Shown here: positions 8,111-16,007 of the stretch, in pieces
Layout of the letters: each line of letters starts with the position of its first letter
How positions within the stretch are numbered: position 1 is the stretch's first letter
Assembly (NCBI GenBank): GCA_002328075.1
Contig: DCVT01000044.1
Location: 248,001-312,000 of the forward strand
Source: Anaerolineales bacterium UBA2181
GTDB lineage: Bacteria; Chloroflexota; Anaerolineae; Promineifilales; UBA4811
Length of the DNA: 64,000 nt
Direction: 5' to 3'
Notes under the pieces: generated by a model
What the model was told of the DNA's origin: nothing
The model's input: the letters and a program-made list of their open reading frames with translations, nothing else
Database searches by the model: none
Translations under genes and position numbers: made by a program

Positions 8111-9105
8111 CGCAAGCAGGACAAGACTCTCCGGTTGGCGCTCCAACGGAACCTCGCCGGAGACGGAGCCGTCTCCGGCTCTCCTGGCCCTTGCGCGCCT
8201 TGCGGGAAAACCCCGTCTTGCGCAAAGAGCTGCGCGGCCGCATGCGCGGCCGGCGGGCTTTTGTGGTGCTCAGCGTTTACCTGGTCCTGCTTTCCTGTCT
8301 GACCACCGTGCTGTACTTTAGCTATACAACCATCGCCCAACAACCCTACGGGCCCGATACCTACCTGGTCGGCAAGATCGTCTTTGGCGGCATGGTGGGC
8401 GTCCAACTGCTGATGGTTGTTTTTCTTACGCCAGCCTTTACCGCCGGAGCGATCACCGGAGAGCGGGAAAGGCAAACCTACGACCTGTTGCGCACCACTC
8501 TCCTGTCCGCGCGGTCGCTGGTGACAGGCAAGCTCAGTTCCGCCCTTACCTACATGGTGCTGCTGATCCTGGCAGCCGTCCCGTTGGAGAGCCTCGCCTT
8601 TCTGTTGGGCGGAGTCGAGTTGGAGGAGGTGATCATCTCCCAGCTCTTCCTGTTGGTGACCGCGCTTTCGCTGGCAGCGGTAAGCATGGCGATCTCCAGT
8701 TGGTCCAAAAGCACGCTCACCGCCACCGTCCTCAGCTACGGGTATGCTCTGCTTTCCACCGCCGGGTTGCCGCTCCTCTTTCTGATGCTGACGCCTTTCT
8801 TGGGCCTTGCCGGGTTCACGCTGGGCGGCGCCCAGGAACCGGCCGCGTGGTTGGTGGTATCCTTGGTCTATCTGGGCGGTCTGGTGCTGGCGACCAACCC
8901 GTTCAGCAGCCTGATCCTGAGCGAGGTGGTTCTCATCCAGGAGCAAACGCTCTTGTTTTTCGAGCTTCCGCTCTCCCAAACCTCTGCCAGATATCCCGAC
9001 CTTTGGCTGATCTCGCCCTGGGTCATCTATCTGCTGTTTTATTTGCTGGTTGCCTGGGTGGCCTTTGCGATGTGTGTCCGTCGCGTGCGCCGCGTGGAAA
9101 GATGA
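8107..9105 (+). CDS. ABC-2 type transporter permease
   Basis: A 332-residue integral membrane protein with about six helices. A basic cytoplasmic N-terminus contains RENPVLRKELRGRMRGRRAF, followed by helix 1 near residues 49-72; the ITGERERQTYDLLRTT loop after helix 2 is characteristic of ABC-2 permeases (GldF/NatB/CcmB-like). It is translationally coupled on both sides by ATGA overlaps, so it is stoichiometrically linked to the ATPase. Export substrate unknown. Confidence 0.92.
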   Translation: MTQAGQDSPVGAPTEPRRRRSRLRLSWPLRALRENPVLRKELRGRMRGRRAFVVLSVYLVLLSCLTTVLYFSYTTIAQQPYGPDTYLVGKIVFGGMVGVQLLMVVFLTPAFTAGAITGERERQTYDLLRTTLLSARSLVTGKLSSALTYMVLLILAAVPLESLAFLLGGVELEEVIISQLFLLVTALSLAAVSMAISSWSKSTLTATVLSYGYALLSTAGLPLLFLMLTPFLGLAGFTLGGAQEPAAWLVVSLVYLGGLVLATNPFSSLILSEVVLIQEQTLLFFELPLSQTSARYPDLWLISPWVIYLLFYLLVAWVAFAMCVRRVRRVER

Positions 9106-10283
9106 GCGCCGAAGCAGCATACCGTCAGTTGCGAGAGTACCTGGCCCGCTGGGAGCGGCGGCGGCGAGCCGGGCGCAGCCTCGCCTGGGGTGCCCGAGGC
9201 CTGACGGCAGCCCTGGTGATGGCATCGGCGCTGGCCCTCGCCGGCCGGATTTGGCCCTTGTTGCCGGCGTCGCGCCTGGCCTGGCTCGGGGCGGCGTGGG
9301 CAATCACGGCCATGCTGCTGGCGGCGCTGGCGGCCCGGTTAGCGCCCCGGCCGCCGTTGGAGCAGGCGCGCTGGTTTGACCGCCAACTGGGTCTGGCAGA
9401 GCGGACAAGCACTGCCATAGAGCTCCGCGATCGCCGTCCCCCGCTGCGGTCCGTTCCGTTGTGGATGGCAGAGGAGCAATTGGCGGACGCTCTCCGAAGA
9501 GCCCGCAAGGTTGACCCCCGGAATGCCCTCCCGCTGCGCCTCGACCGCCGGGACTGGCTCCCGGCCACGGTGGCGGCCGCCGCTCTGGCGGCTCTGCTCT
9601 GGCTGCCGAATCCCATGCAGCGCGTCTTGGACGAACGCACCGCCGCCCGCGAGGCGATTCTGGAGGAGGTTCACACGCTAGAGACGGTTCGTCAAGAGAT
9701 AGCCAGCGATCCGCTGCTGACAGAGCAAAACCGGCAGCAAATGCTACAGATTCTCGATGAGGCACTAGAACGCCTAGAGCGTAACGAACTAAGCCGCGAA
9801 GAAGCACTGGCCGAACTCACTGAAGCTGCTGACCGGCTCAGGTCACTGACCGACCCAAGCGCCGAACAGAGGGCGATCGCGCTGAGCCAGGCGGCCGAAA
9901 CCATGAAGGCCAGCCCGGTCGCCGCAGCCCTGGCAGATGCACTATCCGAGGGGGACCTGCAATTGGCAGCAGCCATCCTGGAGGACCTCGCGGACGAGTT
10001 GGGTCAGGAGTTGACCCGCGAGCAAGAGCTGGAGCTGGCCGAACAACTGGCCGGGGCGGCCGTTCGGTTAGCCAATACCAACGCAGAGCTGGCCGAGCAG
10101 TTCTCCCAAGCCGCCGAGGGCATCCGTTCGGGGGACCTGTCCGGAGCGCGCCAGGCACTGGCGGAGGCGGCGCAGACCACTGCGGAGACCGGCCAGGCGG
10201 CAGCCGCTTCCACCGTGGCGCAGGCCGGTGCGAACCGGATGGGTCAAGCCGGGCAGCGGGTGGCTCAGTCCGGGAGCACCTGA
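9102..10283 (+). CDS. Coiled-coil membrane protein, N-terminal part, ended by an in-frame TGA
   Basis: Starts at an ATG overlapping the permease stop. The 393 residues contain a basic N-terminus, two membrane helices at about 27-75, a third near 155-172, and then a long Ala/Glu/Leu-rich helical region (about 180-370) with strong coiled-coil character. The frame stops at TGA 10281-10283, inside what looks like a Gly/Ser linker. Downstream the same frame stays open for 141 codons to TGA 10707, and those codons continue the linker and encode a conserved-looking C-terminal domain. I therefore read 9102-10709 as one gene interrupted by a nonsense codon. The function is unknown; proteins like this accompany MoxR/VWA clusters. 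Confidence 0.8.
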   Translation: MSAEAAYRQLREYLARWERRRRAGRSLAWGARGLTAALVMASALALAGRIWPLLPASRLAWLGAAWAITAMLLAALAARLAPRPPLEQARWFDRQLGLAERTSTAIELRDRRPPLRSVPLWMAEEQLADALRRARKVDPRNALPLRLDRRDWLPATVAAAALAALLWLPNPMQRVLDERTAAREAILEEVHTLETVRQEIASDPLLTEQNRQQMLQILDEALERLERNELSREEALAELTEAADRLRSLTDPSAEQRAIALSQAAETMKASPVAAALADALSEGDLQLAAAILEDLADELGQELTREQELELAEQLAGAAVRLANTNAELAEQFSQAAEGIRSGDLSGARQALAEAAQTTAETGQAAAASTVAQAGANRMGQAGQRVAQSGST

Positions 10284-10415
10284 GCGGGTGCCAGCAGCGG
10301 CTCGTGCAGCCAGCAACCCACCGGTAGTGGATCAGGTACAGATGATGGTCAGCAGGGCGGCGGCGCCGGTCGGGGCGAGGGCGACGGCGCAGCAACCGGG
10401 GGAGCGGCCGGTACC

Positions 10416-10709
10416 ATGCCCTTCGACAACGACCCGGGCGACGGTGGTCTCCGCCATTTCGAGCCGATCTACGTGCCGCAGCGACTGGGGGGCGAGGGCG
10501 GGCCGGAGATGCAGATCCCCTCGGGGGTAGAACCGGGGGATCTGGTGCGCGAACTTGCCTCCAACCCGGAAACCGGTCAGAGTACCGTACCGTACAACCA
10601 GGTTTTCGCCAGGTATGCCGATGCCGCATCCAGAGCCCTGGATGAACAGCAGATCCCATTGGGAATGCGAGACTACATCCGGGGCTATTTCAGTTCGCTG
10701 GAGCCATGA
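10416..10709 (+). CDS. C-terminal domain of the same interrupted protein
   Basis: This piece lies in exactly the same frame as the upstream half (TGA at 10281, no other stop up to 10707). Bases 10284-10415 encode a Gly/Ser/Gln-rich linker, and the 97 residues from ATG 10416 form a compact domain with FEPIYVPQRLGG, VPYNQVFARYADAASRAL and a terminal YIRGYFSSLEP. It could be made separately from ATG 10416, which has only a weak upstream purine stretch, or by readthrough; more simply the gene may be broken, or the TGA a sequencing error. Confidence 0.55.
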   Translation: MPFDNDPGDGGLRHFEPIYVPQRLGGEGGPEMQIPSGVEPGDLVRELASNPETGQSTVPYNQVFARYADAASRALDEQQIPLGMRDYIRGYFSSLEP

Positions 10710-10716
10710 GATCTGT

Positions 10717-11688
10717 ATGAACACCACCGAATTCCGCGCCGCTTTTTCTGGCATTGAAGATCAGGTGAGCAAGGTCATCGTCGGCCAGCAGGACGTCATC
10801 CGCCACGTCCTCATTGCAGTGATAGCCGGCGGCCACGCCCTGCTGGAGGGGGTGCCGGGGTTGGGCAAGACGATGCTCATCCGCACCCTGGCAGAGGTGC
10901 TGGACCTCCAGTTCAGCCGGATCCAATTCACCCCCGACCTGATGCCGGCCGATATCGTTGGCACCGATATCCTGGAGGAGAGTGAGGACGGTCGGCGCGC
11001 CTTTCGCTTTCAACCCGGCCCGGTCTTTGCCAATCTGGTTCTGGCCGACGAGATCAACCGAGCTACGCCCAAGACCCAATCTGCCCTGCTGGAGGCGATG
11101 CAGGAGAGAACCGTCACCGTCGCGCAACGGACCTACCCGTTGGCCGCGCCCTTTTTTGTGTTGGCCACCCAAAACCCCATCGAGATGGAGGGAACCTACC
11201 CACTGCCTGAGGCTCAGTTGGACCGGTTCCTTTTCAAGGTCAAGGTCGGGTTCCCCAGTTCGGCCGAGTTGGTCGAGATCCTCTTCCGCACGACTGGCGT
11301 CAGCCTGCCTGGCACCACGCATGCCGCCGACGGGCCGGCCATTGTGGCCATGGGCGAATTGGCCCGTCAGGTTCCGGTCGCCAGCCACGTGGCGGACTAT
11401 GCGGCCGGACTGATCGTGGCCACCCACCCCGAGAGCGCCAGTGCTCCACCCATGGTCAAGCAGTATGTCCGTTACGGTGCCAGCCCGCGGGGCGCGCAGG
11501 CATTGGTGCTGGGCGCCAAGGTGCTGGCGCTCGTGGCCGGCCGGGTCAACGTTGCGCTGGACGACCTGCGGGTCATGGCGCCGGCCGCGCTGCGCCACCG
11601 GTTGCTGCTCAACTTTGAGGGGCAGGCCGAGGGGATCAGCACTGACGCCATGATCCAGGAATTGCTGGATACCGTTCAGCCATTGTGA
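10717..11688 (+). CDS. MoxR-family AAA+ ATPase
   Basis: A 323-residue AAA+ chaperone-like ATPase. The opening IVGQQDVIRHVLIA and HALLEGVPGLGKTML (Walker A), LVLADEINRATPK (Walker B with MoxR signature), ATQNPIEMEGTYPLPEAQLD (sensor 1 and following loop) and the C-terminal lid helix bundle are all complete. MoxR ATPases act with DUF58 and VWA proteins, thought to insert cofactors into or remodel partner complexes; both partners are encoded downstream. The ATG at 10717 follows the preceding stop by 7 bases. Confidence 0.95.
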   Translation: MNTTEFRAAFSGIEDQVSKVIVGQQDVIRHVLIAVIAGGHALLEGVPGLGKTMLIRTLAEVLDLQFSRIQFTPDLMPADIVGTDILEESEDGRRAFRFQPGPVFANLVLADEINRATPKTQSALLEAMQERTVTVAQRTYPLAAPFFVLATQNPIEMEGTYPLPEAQLDRFLFKVKVGFPSSAELVEILFRTTGVSLPGTTHAADGPAIVAMGELARQVPVASHVADYAAGLIVATHPESASAPPMVKQYVRYGASPRGAQALVLGAKVLALVAGRVNVALDDLRVMAPAALRHRLLLNFEGQAEGISTDAMIQELLDTVQPL

Positions 11689-12136
11689 GTCGCCCCTTTC
11701 CGAGCCATAGCCCGATCCCCGTGCCTGCACGAGCCAACCATATTGGAGAAACTAATAGGACGGATTGGGGTCCAGGTTTGTACCCCCATCAGCGGATTGT
11801 CCGACCCCGGTGGATGACGCCAGCCCTTTGCGGGAATGGGCGGCTTGGGGCTGGATCTGACGATCCGGCCAGAGCGTGGTATCATTTGTGGGGAATAAGA
11901 AATGGAACCAGCCGTGGCGCCCGAGCGGCAGGATGATGGGCAGATAACGCTGCCGCGAGTACTTGCAGGGGGTCATTTGATCCAGGCAGAACCCCACCAA
12001 CAACCTTTGCCGCCCCTGAGGAGATCGTCCACGTGTCGCGGGAAGAACGCGGTGAGCAGATCGCCAACCTGTTCTTGCGGCGACCTGATCATTCGCCCGC
12101 CAAGAAACCGTCAAGTACACCTAGGGTGATTAACCG
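11689..12136 (+). other. 448-base gap without a convincing gene
   Basis: Between the MoxR and the 194-residue gene. One plus-strand frame beginning at a GTG that overlaps the MoxR stop (11685) is open to 12146 except for a TGA at 11934, but its product is Pro/Arg-rich and unrecognisable. A GTG at 12033 in that frame would give 37 residues ending at 12146. The minus-strand frames look like chance. It could be a decayed gene or an untranslated spacer. Confidence 0.4.
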
Positions 12137-12721
12137 ATGGACATGATATCAGCACTCAAGCAAATCCTGACTGCCCCCAACCCGACCGCCCTGTGGGAGC
12201 TTTACGGCTGTCTGCTGGCGCGGGGAACGCCGGACGACTCGCCCGTCGTAGAGACGGTGCATGCCTTTCACCAATACCTGTGCGAGTTGCGGGGTAAGGC
12301 CACTGCCCGGCAGTTCAGCGAACTCGCTTCCCTGTTTGACATCGGCGCGGTCGGCAGCGTGGCGTTGGAGAACCTGGTCGGACAGGACTCGCACCAACTA
12401 ATGCAGCGCTTTTTTATCGGCGCGGCCGCCGAATCACTCATGGTGGTCGCCAGCCGCCAATACATCAAGGGGTGGCAGGCAGAACTGCATTCGGTTCACT
12501 GCCAGGCCGCCTGGTTCGTCGCCGCGGCGTTTTGGCGTTGGTCCGCCCGCCTGCAACCCGGACTGACAACCGAAGAACGTTGGCAGACCATCAACCAGCT
12601 TTTGGCCCCCGTCCACAACCCGGACACCCCCAACGACGCCAAGGCCATCCTGTTGGCCCACCTCTTTCAGATTCTGCTGATCGGCCACCTGGCGCCACTG
12701 CTCCACACTCTCGAGTCATGA
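12137..12721 (+). CDS. Hypothetical protein in MoxR/DUF58 operon
   Basis: A 194-residue, mostly helical protein I do not recognise. The ATG at 12137 has an AGGGTGAT stretch about 8 bases upstream. It has no signal peptide or Walker motif; Trp-, Ala- and Leu-rich helices predominate (SVHCQAAWFVAAAFWRWSAR near residue 120, ILLAHLFQILLIGHLAPLL near 173). The last helix is hydrophobic enough to touch a membrane. Its stop overlaps the next start (ATGA), placing it firmly in the operon with the zinc-ribbon and DUF58 genes. Role unknown. Confidence 0.7.
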   Translation: MDMISALKQILTAPNPTALWELYGCLLARGTPDDSPVVETVHAFHQYLCELRGKATARQFSELASLFDIGAVGSVALENLVGQDSHQLMQRFFIGAAAESLMVVASRQYIKGWQAELHSVHCQAAWFVAAAFWRWSARLQPGLTTEERWQTINQLLAPVHNPDTPNDAKAILLAHLFQILLIGHLAPLLHTLES

Positions 12722-13104
12722 GAACCACCGACGTGGGTGGGCGCCAACTCGCCCTTTGCGGTGGGTCAGCCGCCACTCTGTGTCCGCTGTGCTGGCGTGG
12801 ATCAGCGCCGGCCGGAGATGAGGGACATGTGGCGCACTGTCCTGCTTGCTCGGGTTCGCTCCCGTCGGATATCTATGGCAGTGCCGTTGGCGCATCTGAT
12901 GAACCAACGTGTGTGCCTGAACGGTTCAATCGGGTCTGCAGCTGCCAGGATCCACGTTCAGGGTCCGGCCAGGGCCTCACCCCCTGCCGTCTGGGCACCG
13001 AGTCCGCCGACGGTCACGATGGGGCAGGGAGCGAGGCACATCCCCGCGGTTGCTTGTCTCTCACGTTGCCCAACGCTTTAGCAGATGGTCTCTCCGCTTT
13101 TTGA
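12718..13104 (+). CDS. Small putative zinc-ribbon protein
   Basis: A 128-residue frame whose ATG overlaps the previous stop (ATGA) and whose end overlaps the DUF58 start by 20 bases. Residues 22-45 hold two C-x-x-C pairs (LCPLCW and HCPACSG) about 18 residues apart, the spacing of a rubredoxin-like zinc ribbon. The rest is Gly/Ser/Pro-rich with further Cys (RVCSCQD). The coupling and ribbon argue for a real gene, but the second half has weak coding character, so the true C-terminus may differ. A zinc ribbon here could bind the MoxR/DUF58 assembly; that is inference. Confidence 0.5.
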   Translation: MRTTDVGGRQLALCGGSAATLCPLCWRGSAPAGDEGHVAHCPACSGSLPSDIYGSAVGASDEPTCVPERFNRVCSCQDPRSGSGQGLTPCRLGTESADGHDGAGSEAHPRGCLSLTLPNALADGLSAF

Positions 13105-13996
13105 CGAGCGCTCTCTGCGCAAATTGGAGCGGTTGGCGTTGGTGGCGCAGAGAGTGCGAGCCGGCTCCATCAAAGGCGAGCGTCGCAGCACCAAGCGAGG
13201 CACCGCGGTCGAGTTTGCCGATTATCGTCCCTACGCCCGGGGAGACGACTTGCGTCGGGTCGACTGGAACGTCTATGCACGCCTGGAGCGGCCGTTTGTC
13301 AAGCTGTTGGAAGAAGAGGAAGACCTGGCGGTTCACCTCCTGCTTGATTCGAGCGGAAGCATGGATTGGGGCCAGGAACCCGTTCACAAGTTCCGCTATG
13401 GTTTGCGGTTGGTTGGGGCGTTAGCTTATATCGGCCTGGGCACCGGTGATCGGGTCACCGTGCAGTTGGTCGGTACCGGCGACGCCAGGCATTCGGCGGT
13501 CGCCCATCGGGCCCGTTTCGGGCCCGTTCGCGGAACAGGACAGATTTTCAGGCTGCTTGCTTGGCTCGCGCAGCAATCTGCCGGCGGCGTCACCGACCTG
13601 AACGCAGCCCTGCGCACGTTTTCCCAACATGGGGCCCGTCCGGGACTGGTTATGCTGCTCACCGACCTCTGGAGTCCGACCGGCTTTCAGGACGGAGTCC
13701 GGGCACTGTTGGCCGGCGGCCACGAGGTCGCTATCCTGCACCTGCTAGCGCCCGACGAGCTAGAACCCCCATTTTCGGGCGACCTGAAACTCGTGGATAC
13801 AGAAACCGGCGATGCTCAAGACGTCACGCTCGATCGTCCCCTGGCTGAACTCTACCGTCGTCGGCTGGATGATTGGCTCCATGGGATCGAAGGCTGGTGT
13901 CACGGCCGGCAGGTTCACTATGTGCCCGTCTGCACCGACCTGCCCTGGGAGCGGCTGATCCTGCACACGCTCCGGAAAAAGAGTGTGATCCGGTGA
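13085..13996 (+). CDS. DUF58 domain-containing protein
   Basis: A 303-residue member of the DUF58 family, which are partners of MoxR ATPases with a von Willebrand A-like C-terminal half. The hallmark G(T/S)AVEFADYRPYARGDDLRRVDWN occurs near residues 38-60, and LLLDSSGSMDWG near residue 83 is an intact MIDAS D-x-S-x-S. It is cytoplasmic, with no membrane segment. The ATG at 13085 lies inside the end of the zinc-ribbon gene. It is probably the adaptor between MoxR and the downstream VWA membrane protein. Confidence 0.94.
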   Translation: MVSPLFDERSLRKLERLALVAQRVRAGSIKGERRSTKRGTAVEFADYRPYARGDDLRRVDWNVYARLERPFVKLLEEEEDLAVHLLLDSSGSMDWGQEPVHKFRYGLRLVGALAYIGLGTGDRVTVQLVGTGDARHSAVAHRARFGPVRGTGQIFRLLAWLAQQSAGGVTDLNAALRTFSQHGARPGLVMLLTDLWSPTGFQDGVRALLAGGHEVAILHLLAPDELEPPFSGDLKLVDTETGDAQDVTLDRPLAELYRRRLDDWLHGIEGWCHGRQVHYVPVCTDLPWERLILHTLRKKSVIR

Positions 13997-14124
13997 ACCT
14001 CCACGCGGCCCCAACGGATCGTTCTGTCACCCAACCACCGGCCGAATCGGCACCAATTCATATTGCCATTCCATCGGTGGCTACGTGCGTGCCCCGGCCA
14101 CCAATAGGTGGGGAACTGGCATGA
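13993..14124 (+). CDS. 43-residue micro-ORF coupled on both sides
   Basis: A GTG at 13993 overlaps the DUF58 stop (GTGA) and the frame ends at TGA 14122-14124, overlapping the ATG of the BatA-like gene (ATGA). The predicted peptide is Pro/Ala-rich, with no signal or motif that I recognise. It exactly fills the gap between two coupled genes, which suggests either a translated peptide or a ribosome conduit keeping the downstream gene coupled. It may also be chance. Confidence 0.3.
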   Translation: MNLHAAPTDRSVTQPPAESAPIHIAIPSVATCVPRPPIGGELA

Positions 14125-16007
14125 TCGGGTGGCTGGCTCCGACGGCTATCGCCTTTCTGGCCCTGGCGGTTCCCATCGTGCTGCTCTGGATGCTCAAGCT
14201 GCAGCGACGCCGGGAGACGGTCTCCAGCACGTTGTTGTGGCACCGGCTGCTTCGTGACCGGGAGGCAAATCGACCTTGGCAAAGGCTGCGCAAGAGCTTG
14301 CTGCTCTTTCTCCAGTTGCTTGTCCTCCTCACGCTGGTCCTGGCCCTCGCCCGGCCGTTCCAACCTGTTCCGGCGGTGACTGCAGGTTCGATTGTGGTCC
14401 TGCTGGATTCCTCTGCCAGCATGAACGCGACCGATGTCCGGCCCAACCGGTTTGCCGTTGCGCAGGAGATGACAGCCGAGATGATCCGCACCCTGGACGC
14501 GACGAGCCAGATGACCATCATTGCGATGGGAAACCAACCTCGGGTCCTGGCCTCAGCCACGGCTGACAAGGCAACTCTGCAGGCAGCGATAGCTGACGCT
14601 CGGCCAGAGCAGGGCACGGCCGACTGGTCAGCTGCCCTGGCGCTGGCAGCGGGCGCCATCCGGCAGGTCCCTGACAGTCAGATCGTGGTGATTTCGGATG
14701 GCGCCGGGTTCGACCTCGTGGCAGACGTTGTGGCGCTGCCTGCCAAGATCCGCTACCTGCCGGTCGGGCAGCCGGGCCCGACTCCCAACATCGCCATCTC
14801 GGCGCTGGCGGTACGCGACTCCCCCGTCGGACCCGAGTTGTTCCTGAATCTGATCCAGTCGCCGGCGACCGAGCCTGGGACTGTGGCACTGGCACTCTAC
14901 CTGGATGGGGCTCTGTACGATTCTCGGCGGGTGACCATACCCGCGGGTGGACATTTGCCGCTAACCTGGAGCAACCTGCCAACGCAAACCACTGTCATCG
15001 AGGCACGTGTCCGCACGGAGGATGCGCTGGCTCTGGACAACTTCGCATGCGCGGTGCGCCAGGCAACCGGCGAGCGCCAGGTGCTGATCGTCACGCCGGG
15101 CAACCTTTTCCTGGAGCGCGCCGTGGCCAACCTGCCTGCAACCATCGCCATGCGAGCCTCCCCCGATGCCCTTCCGCCGGCCGATCAGTACGACTTGACG
15201 GTTTACGACGGCACCCTGCCCGAAATGCCAGCAGCAACTCCATTGCTGATCATCAACCCGCCGACCAGCACCCTACTCCTTCCGGTCACCGGCAGCTTTT
15301 CTGACACGGTTTTCACGGTTGCCGCCTCCGACCCGTTATTGAACCACGTGGACCTTGCTCAAGTGCACGTCGCGCGCGCCAGCTCGGTCATCGTGTCGCA
15401 CTGGCCCGACGTCCGCGAGTTGGTCCGGGCCGGCGGCGGACCGTTGCTGCTGGTAGGCGAACCCGACGGCCGGCGCGTGGCAGTGATCACCTTCGACCTC
15501 CACGAATCCGACCTGCCGCTACAGATCGCCTTTCCCATCCTGATGGCCAACCTGGTGGAATGGCTTTCGCCCAGGATGCCATTCGATGCCCAGGAGGTGC
15601 TTCGGCCGGGGGACTCTGTGGAGCTTTTTCCGGGTGACGCCACCGAGGCACTCGTGGTACGGCCCGACGGAACCATAGACGCCCACTCCCTAGCCGCCTA
15701 CTCTAGCCTGCTGGTGCGGCCGGAGCAGTTGGGCGTCCACCAGGTGCTGCTCGACGGATCGCTCGTGGGCCAGTTCGCAGTAAACCTATTCGATCCCGCC
15801 GAATCTGATCTCTCGCGCCGCGAGTCGATTGCCGTCGGCCCCGCTGAGATCGTCCCCCAGCCAGACCAGGAGGTAGGCCAGCGCGAGCTCTGGCCATGGC
15901 TGGCGGCCGCTGCGTTACTGCTCCTGCTGATCGAGTGGGCTGTCTATCACGGCGCTACTGCCGCGCCAAAACGCCGGTCAGGCAGCCAATTCCGCCGGCC
16001 GCTTTGA
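14121..16007 (+). CDS. BatA-like von Willebrand A membrane protein
   Basis: 628 residues. The N-terminal BatA_N-type region has two helices (about 8-28 and 56-79) flanking LQRRRETVSSTLLWHRLL. The VWA domain follows with MIDAS DSSASMN near residue 95 and VVISDGAGFD near 190. The middle resembles a CARDB/GATase-like extracellular part, and a last helix (about 593-612) precedes a basic tail. The ATG at 14121 has an AGGTGGGGA ribosome site. It is the membrane partner of the MoxR/DUF58 pair, which probably senses or shapes the envelope. Its last 53 bases overlap the convergent amidinotransferase gene. Confidence 0.9.
   Translation: MIGWLAPTAIAFLALAVPIVLLWMLKLQRRRETVSSTLLWHRLLRDREANRPWQRLRKSLLLFLQLLVLLTLVLALARPFQPVPAVTAGSIVVLLDSSASMNATDVRPNRFAVAQEMTAEMIRTLDATSQMTIIAMGNQPRVLASATADKATLQAAIADARPEQGTADWSAALALAAGAIRQVPDSQIVVISDGAGFDLVADVVALPAKIRYLPVGQPGPTPNIAISALAVRDSPVGPELFLNLIQSPATEPGTVALALYLDGALYDSRRVTIPAGGHLPLTWSNLPTQTTVIEARVRTEDALALDNFACAVRQATGERQVLIVTPGNLFLERAVANLPATIAMRASPDALPPADQYDLTVYDGTLPEMPAATPLLIINPPTSTLLLPVTGSFSDTVFTVAASDPLLNHVDLAQVHVARASSVIVSHWPDVRELVRAGGGPLLLVGEPDGRRVAVITFDLHESDLPLQIAFPILMANLVEWLSPRMPFDAQEVLRPGDSVELFPGDATEALVVRPDGTIDAHSLAAYSSLLVRPEQLGVHQVLLDGSLVGQFAVNLFDPAESDLSRRESIAVGPAEIVPQPDQEVGQRELWPWLAAAALLLLLIEWAVYHGATAAPKRRSGSQFRRPL

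Noticed and set aside
7762..9303. Minus-strand open frame of more than 500 codons opposite the ABC permease
   Set aside because: The product is Gln/Arg/Gly-rich and featureless, and the plus strand carries clear ABC genes joined by overlaps.
9102..10709. General reassignment of TGA as an amino-acid codon
   Set aside because: Most well-defined genes here, including prmC, the MoxR and DUF58 genes and rqcH, end at TGA at their family length.
11752..12120. Minus-strand open frame in the MoxR gap
   Set aside because: No motif, no ribosome site and poor composition.
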